The position numbers were made by a program, and so were the translations under genes. Shown here piece after piece: positions 6,671-10,611 of a stretch of DNA of 10,611 bases; position 1 is the first letter of the stretch, and every line of letters begins with the position of its first letter. The DNA comes from Candidatus Avipropionibacterium avicola (GTDB lineage Bacteria; Actinomycetota; Actinomycetes; Propionibacteriales; Propionibacteriaceae): the NCBI GenBank assembly GCA_018715445.1, contig DVLP01000125.1, positions 1 through 10,611 on the forward strand, read 5' to 3'. The notes under the pieces were generated by a model. That model saw only the letters and a list, made by a program, of their open reading frames with translations. It did no database searches and was not told the origin of the DNA.

Positions 6671-7666
6671 TCAGGACGTCATCAGTGCGACCAGGCGATC
6701 GCCGAGGCTGGTGCGGTGCACCCAGACGGCGGGCCCGCGTCGCTCCCGCAGCACGAGGCCGGCCCGCTCCAGCCGAGTGATCTGGTAGGTCAGACGGCTG
6801 GGTGAGGTGTACACCCGATCGGCCAGGGTGCCCATCGTCGCCGGACGGTCGATCAGAGTCAGGACCTCGGCGCGCAGGTCGCCCAGCAGCACCGCCAGGG
6901 GGCTCTCCGGCAGGGGATGTCCGTCGCCGCCGACGAGCCCGGCGAGCCCGGGCAGCGGGTAGCCGATCGCTGCGACCGTGAGTGCATCGCGATCGGTGGT
7001 GGTCACGGTCACGACGCTGGCCCGCGGTCCGGCCAGGATCGGGTAGAGCTCGACCGTGGACGCCAGATGGCCTCGAGGGGGATCCGGGTCGTCGGTGTGC
7101 AGCACCGTGCCCTCCAGTCGGCTTCCCAGGACCAACGTGCTGATGAGGGCCGTCTTGGCCTCGAGTGTGGTCGCCCCGCCGACCCGGCGTTCCTCGCGGT
7201 CCAGCAGTGCGGTGGCGGCCGGCCAGAACTCGGCGGTGATGCTCGACGCGGCGGTGACACTGCGCACCGCGGAACGGATGAACGGGGTCTGCTGCTCAGC
7301 GGTCATCCGGATCGAGTCCGGCAGCCGGGCGCCGTACATGTCGTCCAGTGCCTCGGCCAAGCCTTCGTCGGGCGGGGCGTCGCGGGCGAACTCACGCAGC
7401 TCGGCGAGACGGCTGCGCAGGGAGACCGATCGCTGTTCCGGGTTCTCCGACAGCACTTCGGGGACGAAGTAGCCCAACAGCCCGAGGTGGCGCATCTGCG
7501 GGCCAACGGCACGCCGCGTGGCCTCACGCCAGACGCGGGGCAGGCCGGCCGGGTAGGCGCCGACGGCGTCGGCCACGTGCAGCAGGGCGGAGGCAAAGGG
7601 GCGCCGACCAGCCACGAACGTGACCTCGGCCAGATTGCTGAGGTCGAGTTCGAGCGGGAGCGCCAC
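6671..7666 (-). CDS. ArsR-like transcriptional regulator with C-terminal winged helix (DUF5937-type N-terminus)
   Basis: The 331-residue protein has two parts. Residues about 1-250 are a large alpha/beta sensor-like region starting MALPLELDLSNLAEVTFVAG. A hydrophobic motif, LGLLGYFVPEVLSENPE, is reminiscent of the DUF5937 region found in front of ArsR-type helix-turn-helix domains of actinobacteria. Residues about 260-331 are a winged helix: LGDLRAEVL, TMGTLADRVYTSPSRLTYQITRLERAGLVLRE and a wing with AVWVHR. About half of the positions in that domain match the stand-alone regulator at 4013-4333 without gaps. No metal site is evident and the ligand is unknown. GTG 7666 is the first start after an in-frame TGA and has no ribosome binding site. 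A promoter -10 ends only 5 bases before it, so the mRNA is probably leaderless. The gene is convergent with the glycosylase and divergent from the wall-peptidase gene. Confidence 0.82.
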   Translation of the reverse strand: MALPLELDLSNLAEVTFVAGRRPFASALLHVADAVGAYPAGLPRVWREATRRAVGPQMRHLGLLGYFVPEVLSENPEQRSVSLRSRLAELREFARDAPPDEGLAEALDDMYGARLPDSIRMTAEQQTPFIRSAVRSVTAASSITAEFWPAATALLDREERRVGGATTLEAKTALISTLVLGSRLEGTVLHTDDPDPPRGHLASTVELYPILAGPRASVVTVTTTDRDALTVAAIGYPLPGLAGLVGGDGHPLPESPLAVLLGDLRAEVLTLIDRPATMGTLADRVYTSPSRLTYQITRLERAGLVLRERRGPAVWVHRTSLGDRLVALMTS

Positions 7667-7671
7667 GATTC

Positions 7672-7700
7672 ATTATGACTCATGAAGTCATCACCGTCGA
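7672..7700 (-). promoter_or_regulatory. leaderless promoter with embedded palindromic operator
   Basis: On the minus strand TCGACG (7695-7700, 4 of 6) and CATAAT (7672-7677, 5 of 6) are exactly 17 bases apart. The spacer and the edge of the -10 hold an inverted repeat with 6-base arms, ATGACT-catga-AGTCAT in plus-strand reading (7675-7691). It is conspicuously AT-rich for this genome. The GTG of the regulator starts 5 bases after the -10, near the expected transcription start. A repressor bound here would block RNA polymerase, so autorepression by the gene product is the simplest reading (inference). Confidence 0.5.
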
Positions 7701-7731
7701 GGGTCTGCGGTGGTGAAATCACCCGACCGGT

Positions 7732-7760
7732 TTGGTTCGGTGCCCTGCACCCCGTAGAGT
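7732..7760 (+). promoter_or_regulatory. putative promoter of the wall-peptidase gene
   Basis: TTGGTT (7732-7737) and TAGAGT (7755-7760) are 17 bases apart on the plus strand. The match is modest (3 and 4 of 6), but GTAGAGT-type -10 boxes are common in high-GC actinobacteria. Transcription would begin about 35 bases before the TTG start at 7803. The palindrome at 7675-7691 lies 41 bases upstream of the -35, so a regulator bound there could also influence this promoter. Confidence 0.4.
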
Positions 7761-7802
7761 GCCGACGTCGGTAGGTAACGGAATGGTCACGGAGGGCCCA
7801 CG

Positions 7803-8612
7803 TTGGGGTACAAACCACGTCGTGCCGCACGGCCGGGTCTGGGGGAGAGACTCGCGCCACCCCTGCAGCGCCTGGGGGCAGCGGCCGCAGTCACAGCAGT
7901 GCTCGGAGGTCTCGGGGTCGTCGCCCACACCGGGCTCACCCAGATCGGCCAGGAGCCGGTCGCGGCATCGTCGGCGGAGCCGGAGGTCATGGACCGCGAC
8001 GACCTGCTCCGCGCGAACCGCAATGGCACCCGCAGCGAGTCACCCAAGCCCGAGGACGAGCTCGAGGACGTCACCAAGGATCTGCCGCGGTCGAAGGCCA
8101 AGCCCGAGGTCCCCGACGTCAGCACCCCACCGCCCACCGATGACCCGACCGGGTCCGGCGGCTCCGGTGACCAGTCCGACGGCGACCAGTCCGACGGCGA
8201 CCAGTCCGACGGCGATGAGTACGGCGGCGGCGAGTCCGGCGGCGGCGATTCGACCGCACCCTGCCCCACCGGCTCGCAGGTCGAGCAGGGCCTGGTCCCG
8301 AACGCGATCAAGGTGCATCGCGACGTCTGTCACCGCTTCCCGCAGATCACCACGTACGGCGGTGTCCGTGCGGACGCGCTGCCGGAGCACCCCAGCGGGC
8401 GCGCCCTGGACATCATGATCCCCGACAACGCCACCGGTTGGCAGATCGCCCGCTACGTGCAGGCCAATGCCGGGCGCCTCGGGGTCTCCCAGGTGATCTT
8501 CGACCAGCAGATCTGGACCGTCCAGCGCTCCGGTGAGGGCTGGCGCGGGATGCCCGACCGTGGCGGTGACACCGCGAACCATCGCGACCACGTCCACGTC
8601 ACCGTCTACTGA
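7803..8612 (+). CDS. membrane-anchored putative peptidoglycan peptidase (ARB-07466-like C-terminal domain)
   Basis: The 269-residue product starts at TTG 7803, fixed by GGAGGG (7791-7796) 6 bases upstream. A basic N-terminus (KPRRAARPGLGER) precedes one hydrophobic segment at about 25-46 (AAAAVTAVLGGLGVVAHTGL), either an uncleaved anchor or a signal peptide. Residues about 55-155 form an acidic, Pro/Gly/Ser-rich linker suited to crossing the wall, including three GDQSD repeats. The last 115 residues form a compact domain with two Cys (CPTGSQ and DVCHRF), EHPSGRALDIMIP and the C-terminal HRDHVHVTVY. This is the actinobacterial domain named ARB-07466-like. Its H-x3-G-x-A-x-D-like and DHVHV motifs resemble the zinc sites of LAS/MepA and VanY peptidases. 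A role in cutting peptidoglycan peptides is likely but inferred; substrate binding without catalysis is possible. Confidence 0.82.
   Translation: MGYKPRRAARPGLGERLAPPLQRLGAAAAVTAVLGGLGVVAHTGLTQIGQEPVAASSAEPEVMDRDDLLRANRNGTRSESPKPEDELEDVTKDLPRSKAKPEVPDVSTPPPTDDPTGSGGSGDQSDGDQSDGDQSDGDEYGGGESGGGDSTAPCPTGSQVEQGLVPNAIKVHRDVCHRFPQITTYGGVRADALPEHPSGRALDIMIPDNATGWQIARYVQANAGRLGVSQVIFDQQIWTVQRSGEGWRGMPDRGGDTANHRDHVHVTVY
8166..8210 (+). repeat. 15-base tandem repeat in the linker of the wall-peptidase gene
   Basis: Three head-to-tail copies of GGYGACCAGTCCGAC (8166-8180, 8181-8195, 8196-8210) encode GDQSD three times, and a decayed fourth unit follows to 8225. The copies are nearly identical at the DNA level, which suggests recent expansion by slippage. 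Change in copy number would keep the frame and alter only linker length. Confidence 0.85.
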
Positions 8613-8617
8613 CACGC

Positions 8618-8722
8618 CCCCCGAGCTCGTCGAGGGACAGCACGACCCCCGAGCCCGTCGAGGGGCGACTACGACCCCCGAGCTCGTCGAGGGGCATCCC
8701 GACCCCCGAGCTCGTCGAGGGG
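8618..8722. repeat. four REP-like palindromic repeats in a convergent gap
   Basis: Copies of CCCCCGAGCTCGTCGAGGGG lie at 8618-8637 (last base A), 8646-8665 (one T to C change), 8675-8694 and 8703-8722. They start 28, 29 and 28 bases apart with spacers of only 8-9 bases. Each folds as CCCC-CGA, loop GCTCG, TCG-a-GGGG, and does so on both strands. The core resembles the interspersed CCCTGAGCTCGTCGAAGGG-type palindromes common between genes of actinobacteria (from general knowledge). The array fills the gap between two convergent stops (8612 and 8729), so transcript end stabilisation or bidirectional termination is plausible. Confidence 0.8.
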
Positions 8723-8726
8723 CCGC

Positions 8727-10611
8727 TCACTCCCGATAGGTCCGTACGGTCCCGTCCAGGTGGGCCACCACCAAGGTGTCATCGGTCCACGACGGGCTCG
8801 ACACCACCGGTGAGACATCGAGCTGGCGGACGACCTCGTACGAGCCGGACGTCAGGTCCAGCACGGCCAGGTCGCCCATCGTGCCAACCACCAGGGCGCG
8901 ATCGCCGTCGATGATCGGCGCGGCATCCAGCGACCGCGACACCATCCGATCGGTGACCCAGCGCTCCTGCCCGTTGCCCGGGTCGACCCGACGGGCCTCG
9001 CCCCACTCGTCGATCAGCAGCAGGTCGCCGTCGGCCAACACCTGGGCCGGGGTGTAGAGGTAGGACTTGTCGATCTGCCAGCGCAGCTCGCCGGTGGTCC
9101 GTGACAGCGCAAATCCGGCGGACACCGTGGCGATCAACACGGTGTCGTCGTCGACCAACGTCGCCTGATGGGTCCATGGCCCGTAGATCAGTCGCTGGTA
9201 GCTGCTGACCCGCTCGGTGACCTCGAACTCCCACACCCCTTCGCCGGTGGCCAGGTCGACCGCCCGGGCGAAACCGTCGCCGGTGCCCAGATAGATCCGC
9301 TCGCCGTCAGCGGCCGCCCGCCCGGCGCTCGGTGCCGGCAGGGTGACCCGCCACAGCGGTGCACCGTCCACGATCGACAGCCGGACCAGGTCGGCGCCGG
9401 CCATCACCACCACGCTCGGATCATCGTCCGAGGTCACCAACGGATTCGACATCACCGGGTGACCCAGATCGACCCGCCAGCGGATCGAGCCGTCGCCCGG
9501 GTCGACCGCGCTCACCGTGCCGTCGGACGATCCGACCACCACCAGGTCGTCGCCGGCGGCCGAGTTCGTCAGCACCGGTCCTGTGTCGGCCTGCCAGGCC
9601 CGGACGGGGACGCCGTCGCTCAGGTCGAAGCCGTACAGGCCTTCGCTCGAGCCGACGACCACCCGGTCGCCGATCGTCACCGTGGCCCCGGTGACGAGTT
9701 CGCCGATCCGGTCCTGACCGTGCTGTGCCCAGCCGGTGCCCTCGACGGTGAAGCGTTCGACCGTGCGCCAGCGGGTCGTGCCGTCGCTGACCTCCACGTT
9801 CACCCGGTGCTCCCCGGGCGGCAGCGCGGCGATGTCGAGGGTGCCGCTGGCCCGGTCGCCCTGCCAGTCGAGCTCGATCCACTCCTCGGCGGCGGATCCG
9901 GCGTACGACTGCTGCTGGTAGCGGCTGGCCCGGGCCGTCAGTGCCTGCTGCCCACGGCGGGCGAGCTGGACGACGATCCCCAGACCGTCGTCGCCGACGC
10001 TCACCTCGACCCGGCGTGGACGCAGGCGGGTCTCGAGGTCACGGCGACCCCGGGCATCGGCCAGGTCGAGGATGGCGACCTCGCCCACCTCCTGCTGGGA
10101 CGGATCGGCCGCATCGGGCAGGACCACCTGGGACAGCGCCAGACTGGCCGCCCGGTCATCGGCGCCGGAGACGTCGAGTCGGTAGTACTGGGCGGCGTTC
10201 TTGACCGCGGCGCCCTCCATGTGGAGCAGGCCGTTGAACCGGTCGACCATGTGGCGGTGGGTGTGCCCGGCCAGGATGGCGTGCACGTCGTGGCCCTCGA
10301 TCGCGGCGAACAGGGCCTCGGGATTGACCATGAAGTACTGGCTCTGGGCCATCGGGTAGTGGGTCACCAGGACCGTCGGGGTGCCGGCGGGCTTGGCCTC
10401 GAGTCGCTCGGTCAACCAGGCCAGGTCGGAGTCGGTCCAGTAGCCGAACTCCTGCTGGGTGACCGTCGGGTCGAGCAGCAGGAACTGGATGCCGGCCGCG
10501 GTGATCTCCAGATTGAGCTCATGGAGGTGGTTGCGGTACTGGCCGTAGGCGCTGAAGTCCCAGCGGATCTCATGGTTGCCCGGCACATGCCAGAGCTTGT
10601 CGCCGTAGCCC
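8727..10611 (-). CDS. metallophosphoesterase-PQQ beta-propeller fusion, N-terminus beyond window
   Basis: The frame enters from the right edge and ends in a TGA at 8727-8729, showing 627 residues. Visible residues 1-205 are the back part of a calcineurin-like phosphoesterase: GNHE (11-14), VTHYPM with His84, and GHTH (115-118), all known metal ligands. The first motifs (DxH and GDxxD) must lie outside the window. About 205-290 look like an Ig-like beta-sandwich (GEHRVNVEVSDGTTRWRTVERFTVEG). About 290-627 form a PQQ-type propeller with repeated blades such as LYGFDLSDG, TVSAVDPGDGSIRWRVDL, ARAVDLATGEGVWEF, FALSRTTGELRWQI and ARRVDPGNGQERWV. Such fusions are usually exported and act on phosphoester or sugar-phosphate substrates at the cell surface, but no substrate can be assigned. 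A GTG at 10584-10586 is only an internal Val codon. The gene is convergent with the wall-peptidase gene across the repeat array. Confidence 0.9.
   Translation of the reverse strand, partial: GYGDKLWHVPGNHEIRWDFSAYGQYRNHLHELNLEITAAGIQFLLLDPTVTQQEFGYWTDSDLAWLTERLEAKPAGTPTVLVTHYPMAQSQYFMVNPEALFAAIEGHDVHAILAGHTHRHMVDRFNGLLHMEGAAVKNAAQYYRLDVSGADDRAASLALSQVVLPDAADPSQQEVGEVAILDLADARGRRDLETRLRPRRVEVSVGDDGLGIVVQLARRGQQALTARASRYQQQSYAGSAAEEWIELDWQGDRASGTLDIAALPPGEHRVNVEVSDGTTRWRTVERFTVEGTGWAQHGQDRIGELVTGATVTIGDRVVVGSSEGLYGFDLSDGVPVRAWQADTGPVLTNSAAGDDLVVVGSSDGTVSAVDPGDGSIRWRVDLGHPVMSNPLVTSDDDPSVVVMAGADLVRLSIVDGAPLWRVTLPAPSAGRAAADGERIYLGTGDGFARAVDLATGEGVWEFEVTERVSSYQRLIYGPWTHQATLVDDDTVLIATVSAGFALSRTTGELRWQIDKSYLYTPAQVLADGDLLLIDEWGEARRVDPGNGQERWVTDRMVSRSLDAAPIIDGDRALVVGTMGDLAVLDLTSGSYEVVRQLDVSPVVSSPSWTDDTLVVAHLDGTVRTYRE

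Noticed and set aside
8618..8722. CRISPR array
   Set aside because: The repeats are regular, but the spacers are only 8-9 bases and partly alike, the repeats are palindromic REP-type, and no cas gene is near.
10584..10586. GTG as the start of the phosphoesterase fusion
   Set aside because: The frame continues upstream to the window edge with fitting sequence (GYGDKLWHV), and the family needs two metal motifs further upstream, so this is an internal Val codon.

Overview
The window is a high-GC stretch (strong G/C bias at third codon positions) with GTG and TTG starts, a DUF5302 gene, an actinobacterial type of wall-peptidase domain and weak -10 hexamers. This points to an actinobacterium. Propionibacteriales is a guess from overall flavour, not something the sequence proves. 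It looks chromosomal: no transposase, integrase, phage gene, CRISPR array, rRNA or tRNA was found. No stretch over 300 bases lacks a gene.

Layout. At the left edge a Tat-exported beta-propeller protein runs leftward and is cut by the window (1-981). Divergent from it is a rightward group: a gamma-glutamyltransferase-fold Ntn hydrolase (1092-2837), a P-loop kinase of the uridine kinase/YggC type (2870-3508) and a 78-residue DUF5302 protein (3600-3836). After a 176-base leader with competing repeats comes a tight three-gene unit: a stand-alone winged-helix protein (4013-4333), a GH20 beta-N-acetylhexosaminidase (4296-5876, overlapping the regulator by 38 bases) and a 3-methyladenine DNA glycosylase (5873-6472, GTGA overlap). 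A convergent 198-base gap (6473-6670) holds three consecutive stem-loops, either a small structured RNA or a bidirectional terminator. Then follow a leftward regulator with a C-terminal winged helix (6671-7666) and, divergently, a membrane-anchored putative peptidoglycan peptidase (7803-8612). Four evenly spaced 20-base REP-like palindromes (8618-8722) separate that gene from a large leftward metallophosphoesterase/PQQ-propeller fusion (8727 to the right edge, N-terminus missing).

How the genes may work together. Cell-wall and amino-sugar turnover is a plausible loose theme: the hexosaminidase (muropeptide or chitin sugars), the kinase, the GGT-like amidase and the LAS/MepA-like wall peptidase. 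The DNA glycosylase seems to share only the transcript. The two winged-helix domains (4013-4333 and the C-terminus at 6671-7666) are close relatives about 2.4 kb apart, so they may share DNA-binding preferences. No wholly new system is evident. The points most worth a second look are the GGT homologue that keeps its catalytic Thr but has lost nearly every glutamate-binding residue, the stem-loop array at 6530-6649, the leaderless and probably autorepressed promoter at 7672-7700, the leader repeats at 3873-3976 and the REP-like array at 8618-8722.
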